Assembly: GCA_019634895.1 (NCBI GenBank)
Contig: JAHCAM010000006.1
Location: forward strand, 1 to 64,000
Direction: 5' to 3'
Source of the DNA: Steroidobacteraceae bacterium
GTDB lineage: Bacteria > Pseudomonadota > Gammaproteobacteria > Steroidobacterales > Steroidobacteraceae
DNA length: 64,000 nucleotides
Of this stretch, positions 56,905-64,000 are shown piece after piece. Position numbers and translations under genes: made by a program. Position 1 is the first letter of the stretch, and every line of letters starts with the position of its first letter. The notes under the pieces are model-generated. The model was given only the letters and a program-made list of their open reading frames with translations, made no database searches and was not told the DNA's origin.

Positions 56905-57015
56905 CACCCGGCCGACGGCCCGGCGCGGAGATTCCGGCCCCATCCGCCGGCGGGAAAGCCGTCATCAGCCCGTGGCGCTCGCCGGGACAGGTGCTTTGAA
57001 CCTACTATTCGCCCG
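56905..57015 (+). repeat. intergenic repeat, copy C
   Basis: Contains GACGGCCCGGC and GATTC-GGC as in copies A and B, and a 3' block (56968-57015) that matches copy A (52303-52350) at 40/48 without gaps, including GCTTTGAAC and TACTAT-CGCCCG. It ends 72 bases upstream of the next start codon. Confidence 0.72.
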
Positions 57016-57087
57016 CGGCACTGCGGCATGCGTCGCTGGGGGCGGAGGCCGACCGTCTGGCAGGCTGGTCAGCGAGGGGAGACAATC

Positions 57088-57975
57088 ATGGGCAACCTCG
57101 GGATCGTCCATGTGCACGTGATTGGGTGCGTGCTGGCAATCGGCGCGGCCGCCGCCGCCGCCGATTCGGTGTGCAACAAGGGATACCGTGACACGTCAGC
57201 CGCGGAACGGGCCACGATGGTGCGAATCCTCGACGCCGTGCGCCCCGCACTGCCGGCCGCGCCGCAAGGCTGGGTCATCGTCAATGACGACCCGCCGTCC
57301 GTGCCGGGCGGTCTGTGCATGGATTACGAGCGCAAGCCCTGGTCCTACGGCTACTCGCGGACCTACCGGCGCACCGACAAGAACGACGAGATCGACCGGG
57401 CGACGCGCGCAGCGGCGGATCTCATGCAGGCGGACATGGTGAAGAAGCAGCCGCGCCTGGATGCGATCATGGCCCGAAACCAGGCGCTGTCGAAACAGCA
57501 GGTTGCGCTCATCGAGAAGGGTCAGATGGAACGAGCTCTGGCGCTCAATGAGCAGCTGGCATCGCTGCAGGACGAGTACAGGAAAGTCGCGGACGAGGGT
57601 GACGCACGACTGCGCGGCGAGGCGATGATGATCGAAGCCATGCGCGACATCGAGTTCAGCGTCTCGGTGCGCGTGAATCCCTGGGGCGAGTCACCGGCAG
57701 CCGCCGATACCACGGCGGTCACCGTGACCGGCAATCCGGTCGCGGCCTACCGCTGGAACAGCCGGCGCGAGGATTCCCGGCAGGGTGGGGCCGTGGTGGT
57801 GTACGGCCGGTGGCGCGCGACGGCCAGCGGCAGTCTCGGCCTCGTCGCCCACGGCCACGTGCCGGCGAACGCCGTGCATGGCATCTCGGTTCACGTTGAT
57901 GCCGACGAAGAGCGCCTGGATTCGGTCATCGCAGCGATCGACTTCAACGCGCTCGAGAGACTGTTGCCGCCCTGA
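57088..57975 (+). CDS. secreted protein of unknown function with central coiled coil
   Basis: Encodes 295 residues. Signal peptide (VIGCVLAIGAAAAAA). After DSVCNKGY a globular part contains two cysteines, then a long charged helical stretch (about residues 95-180; ATRAAADLMQADMVKKQ, LNEQLASLQDEYRKVADEG) that should form a coiled coil, then a beta-rich C-terminal domain (EFSVSVRVNPWG; GAVVVYGRW). No family recognised. Follows repeat copy C; the ribosome site GAGGGGAGA is good. Confidence 0.75.
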   Translation: MGNLGIVHVHVIGCVLAIGAAAAAADSVCNKGYRDTSAAERATMVRILDAVRPALPAAPQGWVIVNDDPPSVPGGLCMDYERKPWSYGYSRTYRRTDKNDEIDRATRAAADLMQADMVKKQPRLDAIMARNQALSKQQVALIEKGQMERALALNEQLASLQDEYRKVADEGDARLRGEAMMIEAMRDIEFSVSVRVNPWGESPAAADTTAVTVTGNPVAAYRWNSRREDSRQGGAVVVYGRWRATASGSLGLVAHGHVPANAVHGISVHVDADEERLDSVIAAIDFNALERLLPP

Positions 57976-58060
57976 GCGGGGTCCCGCACGGCTGATGCAG
58001 GCGCCGTTTGATACCATGCGTGGGCGTTTCCGTATCCCCACGAGGCTGGCTCCAGACAAC

Positions 58061-59539
58061 ATGAATCCGCTCACCGTGAGGGGCGCGGCACCGGCGCTGC
58101 TCGCAGGCATGTCGCTGCTCTGCGCCTCCTGCGCAACGATGCAAGGCGCGCCGGACGAGGCAGAGCCGCCATTCGTGAGCGAGGAGCCTGTCACGCCGCT
58201 GGAGCCGGAGGTCGCCGCTTCCCGGGACGACCCGCCTCACGCGCAGGCCGTGGAAGGCGAAGTCCCGCTCGCCGTCGCCGAGTCGGAGCCCGCTCAGGAC
58301 ACCGCGCCCCTCAAGGAGCTGGACGAGCTGGTCGTCAGGGCCCAGCGTCACGACCAGATCCGGGACCTGGTGTCCCAGGCTCGCTCGCTGCTGCAGGACT
58401 TCGAGCTGGAGTACGCGTTCACGGGCAAGGGCAGGAACGAGACACTCCGCGGCCGCCCCGTGGCCTTTGCCCTGTGGAGCGAATCGAGCAAGGAATGGAC
58501 CATTGCGCGCATCGAGATTCCCCGCCCGCCGGTGAACTGGAAGCCCGGACGCAAGCCGCTGCGCTTCACCCTGCACACCCCGGGAATCGAGGCGCAGCAC
58601 ATCAAGGGCACCGGTGCCGAGCGACTGATGTTCGCCTTCTCCCGGGACGGCGAGCCGCTCAAGGTCTACGGCAGGAAGTTCCCGGTGTTCGACAGCGCAC
58701 TGATCAGGAAGAAGCGCTGGAGGGCCGTGGCCGAAACGGCGCGACCCATCATCTATCTGCCGTTCACCGAAGACACCTTCGATTCCCATTTCGTCAGCGG
58801 CGGCCGCGAGTTCCTGCTGTCCACCGCGCAACGAGCCATCGACGAGTTGCGCCTGGCCGATGCGCCGTCGGTCGCGTTCCCCGGCGAGGCCCTGGCGGAT
58901 GTCGTGCCGGCATCCGTCATCGCCACGCTGGCCGTGATCGAGCAGACCGATGACGCCGACTTCGCCAGGAGGCGGGAGGACGCATTTCACGAGGTCATGA
59001 ACCAGTACGGCCTCAAGCGCGGCGAGGCTTACCGCTACAGCGTTTCCAGCGCTTCGGCCATCGGTCCCATGCAGTTCACCAACCGCAAGGGCAACGGCAC
59101 CTACGCGATGGTCGTCAGGCGCTGTCCCGCGGCGCGGCTCGACCCGGACTTCGAGCGCGGCGCGACGGACCTGCTCAACGCCATGAAGGCCGCCATCTGC
59201 CTGTTCGACATCGAGCTGCGGCAGATGCGCGCGGACATCCGCATGGCCTACCGCGACAACAAGGAGGTCCTGGGCATCTTCCCGGTGGCTGCCTACAACG
59301 GCGGGCCCCGGAACGTGACCAGGCTCTACAACGTCATGAACCGGATGAAGGTGAAACTCGCCGAGCTGAGCCGCCCGGGCGAACAGCCGCCGAAGCCGGT
59401 GCCCTGCCCATGCGTGTGGAAGGAGGACGCATCGGGCGTCCGCCCGGTGACGATCCCGCGCTACAACAACGAGAACCGCTGGTACATCGAGAAGTACCAG
59501 GCCATCCTGGGCATGTTCGAGGAGCCGGAGCAGGGATAG
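58061..59539 (+). CDS. lytic-transglycosylase-like lipoprotein
   Basis: Encodes 492 residues (an ATG 15 codons upstream is possible). N-terminal hydrophobic segment with Cys24 (CASCATMQ), so a lipoprotein is likely though the lipobox is not ideal; then an acidic linker and a unique domain of about 200 residues. The C-terminal half resembles the SLT fold: LAVIEQTDD with Glu294 as candidate catalytic residue, SSASAIGPMQF, and FPVAAYNGGPRNVTRLYN. The distance between the Glu and the GPMQF segment is longer than usual. Probably cleaves peptidoglycan; last gene of the accessory block. Confidence 0.75.
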   Translation: MNPLTVRGAAPALLAGMSLLCASCATMQGAPDEAEPPFVSEEPVTPLEPEVAASRDDPPHAQAVEGEVPLAVAESEPAQDTAPLKELDELVVRAQRHDQIRDLVSQARSLLQDFELEYAFTGKGRNETLRGRPVAFALWSESSKEWTIARIEIPRPPVNWKPGRKPLRFTLHTPGIEAQHIKGTGAERLMFAFSRDGEPLKVYGRKFPVFDSALIRKKRWRAVAETARPIIYLPFTEDTFDSHFVSGGREFLLSTAQRAIDELRLADAPSVAFPGEALADVVPASVIATLAVIEQTDDADFARRREDAFHEVMNQYGLKRGEAYRYSVSSASAIGPMQFTNRKGNGTYAMVVRRCPAARLDPDFERGATDLLNAMKAAICLFDIELRQMRADIRMAYRDNKEVLGIFPVAAYNGGPRNVTRLYNVMNRMKVKLAELSRPGEQPPKPVPCPCVWKEDASGVRPVTIPRYNNENRWYIEKYQAILGMFEEPEQG

Positions 59540-59561
59540 CCCGGCGCGGCAACAGGCTGGT

Positions 59562-60794
59562 TCAGCCCTCCCGCGCCAGCAGCATCTGCACGTCGCCGAG
59601 CCGCCGGTCGGCGAACCCCGCCTCGCAGTAGCACAGGTAGAACTCCCACATCCGGATGAAGGTCTCCGGGTAGCCCATCGCGCGCACGGCGTCGAGGCTG
59701 TTGAAGAAGTTTGCGCGCCAGCGCGCCAGCGTGGTCGCGTAATGCGGGCCGATGTCCTGCAGCGCGACCATGCGCAGGTCGGACGAGTCCGCCATCGCCT
59801 GCGCCATCGCGCTGATTGCCGGGAGGCAGGCGCCCGGGAAGATGTAGCGCTTGATGAAGTCCACCTCGTCGCGCGTGCGTGCGTAGTGGCGGTCGGCGAT
59901 CGTGATCGTCTGCAGCAGCATGCGCCCGCCCGGGGCGAGCCGCTCGGCGCACTGGCGGAAGAAGGTCCCGTACTGGCGGTGGCCGATGGCCTCGATCATC
60001 TCGATGGACACGGCCTTGTCGTAGGTGCCGGCGAGGTCGCGGTAGTCCTCGAGCACGAGCGTCACGCGGTCCTCGAGGCCGGCGGCGCGGATGCGATCGC
60101 GCGCGAGCTCGAACTGGGACGGCGAGATCGTCGTGGTCGTGACACGGCAGCCGTAGCGCGAGGCGGCGTGCAGGGCGAAGCCGCCCCAGCCGGTGCCGAT
60201 CTCGAGCACGTGGTCGGCGGGCCCCAGCGCAAGTGCGCGACAGATGCGGTCGAGCTTGGCGGTCTGCGCTTCGGCCAGCGTCATGTCCGGCCGCTCGAAC
60301 AGCGCGCAGGAATACATCATCGTCTCGTCCAGCATCAGCCGGAAGAAATCATTGCCGAGGTCGTAGTGCGCGCGGATGTTGCGGCGGCTGCCGGCGCGGG
60401 TGTTGCGGTGCAGCCAGTGCGCGAGCCGGCGCAGCAGCGACGACAGTCGGGCGAGGCCGCTCTCCATGCCGTCGAGGACGTCGTGATTCAGCAGCATCAC
60501 GCGCATCAGCGCCGTAAGGTCGTCCGCGCGCCAGTGGCCGAGCATGTACGACTCCGCGGCGCCGACCGAGCCGCCCCAGGCGACTTCGGAATAGAACGCC
60601 GGGTCGCGCACCGTGATCGTTGCCTCGGGCCCGGTGCCGTCGCCGAATGCGTGAACCGCAGCGCCTTCGCGCAGCCGCAGCAGCCCGCGCGTGAGCATGC
60701 CGAGCCGCGCCAGCACCGCATGCCGGGCGGCGGTCCCCAGGAGATTCGGCCGCGGCGCAGCCCGGGAGAGTTCGATCAGGGTGGTGTCGTTCAT
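59562..60794 (-). CDS. cfa: cyclopropane-fatty-acyl-phospholipid synthase family methyltransferase
   Basis: Encodes 410 residues. The SAM-binding motif is VLEIGTGWGGFALHAA; IRAHYDLGNDFFRLMLDETMMYSCALF and FIKRYIFPGACLP are typical of Cfa. It methylates double bonds of membrane phospholipid acyl chains. The ATG overlaps the DUF1365 stop by 4 bases; with the FAD protein and DUF1365 protein upstream it forms a widespread three-gene set. The exact product (cyclopropane, branched or furan-precursor lipid) is not decided by sequence. Confidence 0.9.
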   Translation of the reverse strand: MNDTTLIELSRAAPRPNLLGTAARHAVLARLGMLTRGLLRLREGAAVHAFGDGTGPEATITVRDPAFYSEVAWGGSVGAAESYMLGHWRADDLTALMRVMLLNHDVLDGMESGLARLSSLLRRLAHWLHRNTRAGSRRNIRAHYDLGNDFFRLMLDETMMYSCALFERPDMTLAEAQTAKLDRICRALALGPADHVLEIGTGWGGFALHAASRYGCRVTTTTISPSQFELARDRIRAAGLEDRVTLVLEDYRDLAGTYDKAVSIEMIEAIGHRQYGTFFRQCAERLAPGGRMLLQTITIADRHYARTRDEVDFIKRYIFPGACLPAISAMAQAMADSSDLRMVALQDIGPHYATTLARWRANFFNSLDAVRAMGYPETFIRMWEFYLCYCEAGFADRRLGDVQMLLAREG

Positions 60795-61561
60795 GCGGTC
60801 TCCTGCGGGAGGCGCCTGTCGGGATGGACGTGGAAGGGCGCGCGCTTGCGCCAGAGCCGCAGCGCCTGCCAGTAGATGCGGCCGAGCACGGTGAGCGCGG
60901 CGAACGGCTGGCGTGCCAGCATGGCCGCGAGGCTCCCGGCCGTGATCTCGCGGCGCCGCAGCACGAGCGAGGCGTCGAACAGCTTGCGTCCCGCCCGCCG
61001 GTTCTCCATGCGCACCGCGAGCCGTTCCCCGGGCATCGAGAAGCGCCAGTCGTAGTCCAGGTCCATCGGCATGAATGGCGAGACGTGGAAGGCCTTGGCG
61101 AGGCGGAAGCGCAGTTGAGCATCCGGTGCGGCACCATCGGGCGCGCGCAGCACGTAGGCATGGCGCTCGTTCCACGGCGTGTTGGTGACCTCGGCGACGA
61201 TCGCCTCGACGCGCCGGTCGTCGGCGTCGAAGCAGTAATAGAAGCTCACGGGATTGAAGCAGAAGCCGAAAGTGCGCAGCTGCGTGAGCATCCGGACGGG
61301 CCCCACCGGCCGGATGCCGGTCTCCTGCTCGATGCGGCCGCGCACGGCCGTTTCGAGGGGCACGGACGGATCGCCGAGGTAATCCGCGCGGCGCAGCCAG
61401 GCGGGCGCCGGGCGGCGCGTGGACCACAGCCAGCGGCCGCAGAACACCTGGTCGAGCTCCGCGAGATCGAGCCAGGCGAGCGTCACGCGGTAGCCGAATG
61501 CGTGCGGCACCGGCGCATGGCGGCGGTGGCTAAGCCGACCGGTGTAGAGCGCGCTGTGCAT
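60791..61561 (-). CDS. DUF1365 family protein
   Basis: Encodes 256 residues from ATG 61561 (HSALYTGRLSHRRHAPVPHAFGYRV). Conserved parts include LTQLRTFGFCFNPVSFYYCFD, EVTNTPWNERHAYVL and FHVSPFMPMDLDYDW. DUF1365 is always found near FAD amine-oxidase-like and Cfa-like genes and is presumed to act in lipid modification; its biochemical role is unknown. It overlaps the FAD gene by 32 bases and cfa by 4. Confidence 0.88.
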   Translation of the reverse strand: MHSALYTGRLSHRRHAPVPHAFGYRVTLAWLDLAELDQVFCGRWLWSTRRPAPAWLRRADYLGDPSVPLETAVRGRIEQETGIRPVGPVRMLTQLRTFGFCFNPVSFYYCFDADDRRVEAIVAEVTNTPWNERHAYVLRAPDGAAPDAQLRFRLAKAFHVSPFMPMDLDYDWRFSMPGERLAVRMENRRAGRKLFDASLVLRRREITAGSLAAMLARQPFAALTVLGRIYWQALRLWRKRAPFHVHPDRRLPQETA

Positions 61562-62801
61562 GGTCCTGCTCGAAATGGGCGACGGCGGCTTCCGCGCTCG
61601 CCACGCCGTCCTCGTGGAAGCCGTTGCGCCACCAGGCACCGCAGAAATAGGTGCGCCGCGCCCCGTTCAGCTCCCGCTGGCGCGCCTGGGCGGCGACGGA
61701 AGCCGGCGTGAACAGCGGATGGCGGTAGACGATGCGCTTCAGGATCCGGGCCGGGTCGATCGCCTCGCTCCTGTTGAGCGTCACCAGCAGCGGCACGGGG
61801 GACGTGATCCGCTGCAGGATGTTCATGTGGTAGGTCAGCGCGACCCGGCCGGCGCCTCGCGGCAGCACGTGGTAGTTCCAGGCGGCGTGAGCGAGGCGCC
61901 GGCGCGGCAGCAGCCGCTCGTCGGTATGCAGCACCGCCTCGTTGCGCTGGTACGGGATCGCCGCCAGCACCTCGCGCTCGGCGTCGCTGGGGTCCGCGAT
62001 CAGCGCCAGCGCCTGGTCGCTGTGGCAGGCCAGGAACACGGCGTCGAAATGCTGCGCCTCGTGCCCGCGCGGCTTGACGATGGCACCTCCCGGCAGGCGC
62101 CGCACCCGTTCGACGGGCGTCTCGAGGCGGATGCGGTGACGGAACGGCGCCGTGAGCCGCTCGACGTAGCGCGCGGAGCCGCCGGCAACCGTGCGCCACA
62201 CGGGGCGGTCGTTGACCGTCAGCAGGCCGTGGTTGTGCAGGAAGCGGACGAAGAAGCGCGCCGGGAAGCCGAGCATCGCGGCCGGGTCCGTGGACCAGAT
62301 CGCGGCGCCCATCGGCAGGACGTAGTGCTCGCGGAACGCGCGGCCGTAGCGGCCGCGCTCGAGCAGCTGTGCCAGCGGCAGCTCCCCTCCCGGCGTGGCC
62401 AGCAGGCGCGGCGCCTCGCGGTTGAAGCGCAGGATGTCGCGCACCATGCCGAGGAAGGCGGGGCGCAGCAGGTTGCGCCGCTGGGCGAACAGCGCATTCA
62501 GCGAGGTGCCGTTGTACTCGAGCCCGGTCGCCTCGTCGCGCACCGAGAAGCTCATGCTGCTCTCCTGCGTCGCCACGCCGAGCGAGGCGAGCAGGGCGGA
62601 GAATCGAGGATAGGTGCGGTCGTTGTAGACGATGAAGCCCGTATCCACGGCGTGGCGCCGGCCCGCGACCTCGACCTCGTGCGTGTGGCTGTGGCCGCCC
62701 GCATGCGAGGCGGCCTCGAACACGGTCACCTCGTGCGCCCGGTGCAGAAGGTGCGCAACCACGTTGCCGGCGATGCCGGCGCCTACGATCGCAATCCTCA
62801 T
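61530..62801 (-). CDS. FAD-dependent amine oxidase-like oxidoreductase
   Basis: Encodes 423 residues. RIAIVGAGIAGNVVAHLL is the FAD-binding Rossmann start, followed by FEAASHAGGHSHT; the C-terminal FCGAWWRNGFHEDGVASAEAAV closes the FAD site. Members of this family beside Cfa act on lipid or carotenoid-like chains (desaturation or oxidation). Substrate inferred from context only. The ATG overlaps the lipocalin stop by one base. Confidence 0.88.
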   Translation of the reverse strand: MRIAIVGAGIAGNVVAHLLHRAHEVTVFEAASHAGGHSHTHEVEVAGRRHAVDTGFIVYNDRTYPRFSALLASLGVATQESSMSFSVRDEATGLEYNGTSLNALFAQRRNLLRPAFLGMVRDILRFNREAPRLLATPGGELPLAQLLERGRYGRAFREHYVLPMGAAIWSTDPAAMLGFPARFFVRFLHNHGLLTVNDRPVWRTVAGGSARYVERLTAPFRHRIRLETPVERVRRLPGGAIVKPRGHEAQHFDAVFLACHSDQALALIADPSDAEREVLAAIPYQRNEAVLHTDERLLPRRRLAHAAWNYHVLPRGAGRVALTYHMNILQRITSPVPLLVTLNRSEAIDPARILKRIVYRHPLFTPASVAAQARQRELNGARRTYFCGAWWRNGFHEDGVASAEAAVAHFEQDHAQRALHRSA

Positions 62802-63343
62802 TACTGCAGTTCGCGCGGCCGGTCCCAGCGCTGCGGGACCCGCTGGATCTTCGAGACGTCGTAGCCCTGCCCGGCGAGGAAGCCGAGGATGCGCTCGTAG
62901 TCGGGCGCGGGGATCTCGGGCTCGCGGGCCATGATCCAGACGTAGTCGCGCGCCTGCCGGCCGATGACGGTTTGCGTGTAGCCGTCATCGAGCCAGGCGA
63001 TGCGGTAGTCCGCCTTGACGGGCCAGACGAACTGCATCCCCCAGACCGCGTTGCCGCTGCCCTCGCGCACGAAGCCGCGCGGCGTGTAACGCTTCTCCTT
63101 GCCGTCGAAGGCGCCGGCACGGAATGTGAAAGTCGTCTCGATCGTGCCGTCCTCCGCGAGCCGGTAGGACTCGACCGCGTTGTGCGCGCCCTTCTCGATG
63201 AAGGTCGGAATGTTGGCGATCACGTACCAGTCGCCCATGAAACGCGCGAGGTCCACCTCGCCGGCGAGCCCCAGGGGCGGGTGCTCCTCGCCGCGGCAGC
63301 CGGCGAGCAGGAGCGCGGCGATCAGGATCGGGCGTGCAGACAT
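62801..63343 (-). CDS. bacterial lipocalin, lipoprotein (Blc-like)
   Basis: Encodes 180 residues. Lipobox LLAGC, and the lipocalin signature DLARFMGDWYVIANIPTFIEKG; further FDGKEKRYTPRGFV, GMQFVWP and the C-terminal DYVWIMAREPEIP. The ATG at 63343 is preferred because GAGGAGAG stands 7-8 bases before it; the ATG at 63361 gives an ATGA overlap with the upstream gene. Outer-membrane lipid-binding protein, fits the lipid module. Confidence 0.9.
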   Translation of the reverse strand: MSARPILIAALLLAGCRGEEHPPLGLAGEVDLARFMGDWYVIANIPTFIEKGAHNAVESYRLAEDGTIETTFTFRAGAFDGKEKRYTPRGFVREGSGNAVWGMQFVWPVKADYRIAWLDDGYTQTVIGRQARDYVWIMAREPEIPAPDYERILGFLAGQGYDVSKIQRVPQRWDRPRELQ

Positions 63344-63357
63344 GCGGATTGCTCTCC

Positions 63358-63981
63358 TCATTGCAGTTCGTAGCGAAGCCGGCGGCCGCCCGCGGCCGGC
63401 GCCTCGAGCGCCACCCAGCGCCCGTCGGCATACCAGAGGTCAATGGCAAGGCCCGGACCGCTGATGCGGTGTCGCTCCGCGGGCCGCGGCTGTCCGCGCA
63501 CCGGGACGGTCTCCCGGCCCTGGGGCGTGATCCGGACCGGCACCAGTTCGCCGGTCTGGCTGTTCAGCAGCCGCTCGGCTTCGAGGATGCGCGGATCCCA
63601 GTACGCGAAACTCATGACGCAGCCGTCGTGCAGGCCGATGCCGGCGGGCCCGGTCACCGCCAGCCGGCCGTCCTGCGAGCTCGCGCTCACGGCGATGCGC
63701 TCGCCGTTGGTCTCGGTGCGCGAGCTGAGCGACTGCAGGCAGCCGTCCCGCCAGCGCTCCACGGCCTCGTGCGCGTAGCGGAAGGCGCTGATGAACAGCA
63801 CGCGCACGTCGAACTGCGCCTCGCTCCTGAGCACGAGGGTTTCGCCCGCACCCTCGAGCGTGAAGCGGTGGCGGCCGATCTCGCGGCCGTCCAGCAGCAC
63901 GCGGAAATCCCAGTCGCCGGTGGCCGCGAGTGACGGCGGCGTTCCCGCGAGCAGCAGGAGCAGGGCAGCCAGCGGACGCAT
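63358..63981 (-). CDS. exported DUF3108/DUF6134-like protein
   Basis: Encodes 207 residues: signal peptide (PLAALLLLLAGTPPSLAA) and a beta-rich domain starting GDWDFRVLLDGREIGRHRF, with conserved SAFRYAHEAVERWRDGCL and MSFAYWDPRIL. Related proteins accompany the lipocalin/FAD/DUF1365/Cfa set. Function unknown. The ATG is 20 bases from the right window edge. Confidence 0.75.
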   Translation of the reverse strand: MRPLAALLLLLAGTPPSLAATGDWDFRVLLDGREIGRHRFTLEGAGETLVLRSEAQFDVRVLFISAFRYAHEAVERWRDGCLQSLSSRTETNGERIAVSASSQDGRLAVTGPAGIGLHDGCVMSFAYWDPRILEAERLLNSQTGELVPVRITPQGRETVPVRGQPRPAERHRISGPGLAIDLWYADGRWVALEAPAAGGRRLRYELQ

Positions 63982-64000
63982 CAGGGCTCCCGCAGCGGGC

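Larger units (their letters stand above)
56725..57087. other. 363-base gap downstream of the TonB receptor
   Basis: Contains a hairpin terminator candidate (56753-56774) close to the receptor stop and repeat copy C (56905-57015). GAGGGGAGA precedes the next ATG. Nothing else recognised. Confidence 0.5.

Noticed and set aside
51082..57015. Repeats as integron attC sites with gene cassettes
   Set aside because: The RYYYAAC / GTTRRRY ends of attC are not present, no integrase gene is in the window, and a 2.9-kb receptor gene is unusually large for a cassette.

Overview
The window is about 64 kb of very GC-rich, densely packed DNA from a gammaproteobacterium. The evidence for Gammaproteobacteria is gene order: queA-tgt-yajC-secD-secF; suhB divergent from trmJ; ndk-rlmN-pilW-rodZ-hisS-yfgM-bamB-der; and xseA divergent from guaB-guaA. 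High GC, a large acyl-CoA catabolic locus and a Caulobacter/Xanthomonas-type TonB-dependent receptor suggest the Xanthomonadales/Nevskiales/Steroidobacterales part of the class. This is inference; there is no rRNA in the window. Many genes overlap by 4 bases (ATGA or GTGA), so translational coupling is the rule.

Region 1 (1-20.6 kb) is a leucine/branched-chain acyl-CoA catabolic locus. On the minus strand, liuA (isovaleryl-CoA dehydrogenase), liuB, liuC and liuD convert isovaleryl-CoA to HMG-CoA. They are followed by two SDR dehydrogenases, an M16 peptidase pair, ETF:ubiquinone oxidoreductase (accepting the electrons from the acyl-CoA dehydrogenase), acetoacetyl-CoA synthetase and the ATPase gene zapE. 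A GntR/FadR-type regulator is divergent from liuA. The liuA promoter carries a perfect FadR-type palindrome between its -35 and -10. A thiolase and the fused isobutyryl-CoA mutase IcmF (with its own G-protein chaperone) lie beyond it. HMG-CoA lyase is not in the window.

Region 2 (20.6-26.7 kb) holds a 19-bp perfect inverted repeat, plsC, xerD-dsbC, fdxA, a zinc-ribbon Nudix gene, tRNA-Leu(CAA), and an ECF sigma / membrane anti-sigma-like / double-PDZ operon whose predicted promoter makes the sigma mRNA nearly leaderless.

Region 3 (26.7-49.9 kb) is core: tRNA queuosine synthesis, Sec translocon accessory proteins, a TerC-type membrane protein, an amino-acid permease, suhB, trmJ coupled to a small Fe-S module (cysteine desulfurase, a scaffold-like protein missing two of three IscU cysteines, IscA), ndk, rlmN, pilW, a truncated rodZ, hisS, yfgM, bamB, der, xseA and guaBA. 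A complex structured intergenic region lies between terC and the permease.

Region 4 (49.9-59.5 kb) looks accessory. It has six plus-strand genes, all for exported or membrane proteins: a lipoprotein hydrolase, an unknown secreted protein, a Ca2+/Na+ antiporter-like protein, a TonB-dependent receptor, another unknown secreted protein and a lytic-transglycosylase-like lipoprotein. Four related intergenic repeats (about 30-135 bp) sit in front of the second to fifth of these genes. This repeated, cassette-like layout is the most unusual thing in the window.

Region 5 (59.5-64 kb) is a tightly overlapping minus-strand membrane-lipid module: a secreted DUF protein, a lipocalin, a FAD-dependent oxidoreductase, a DUF1365 protein and a cyclopropane-fatty-acid-synthase-like methyltransferase.
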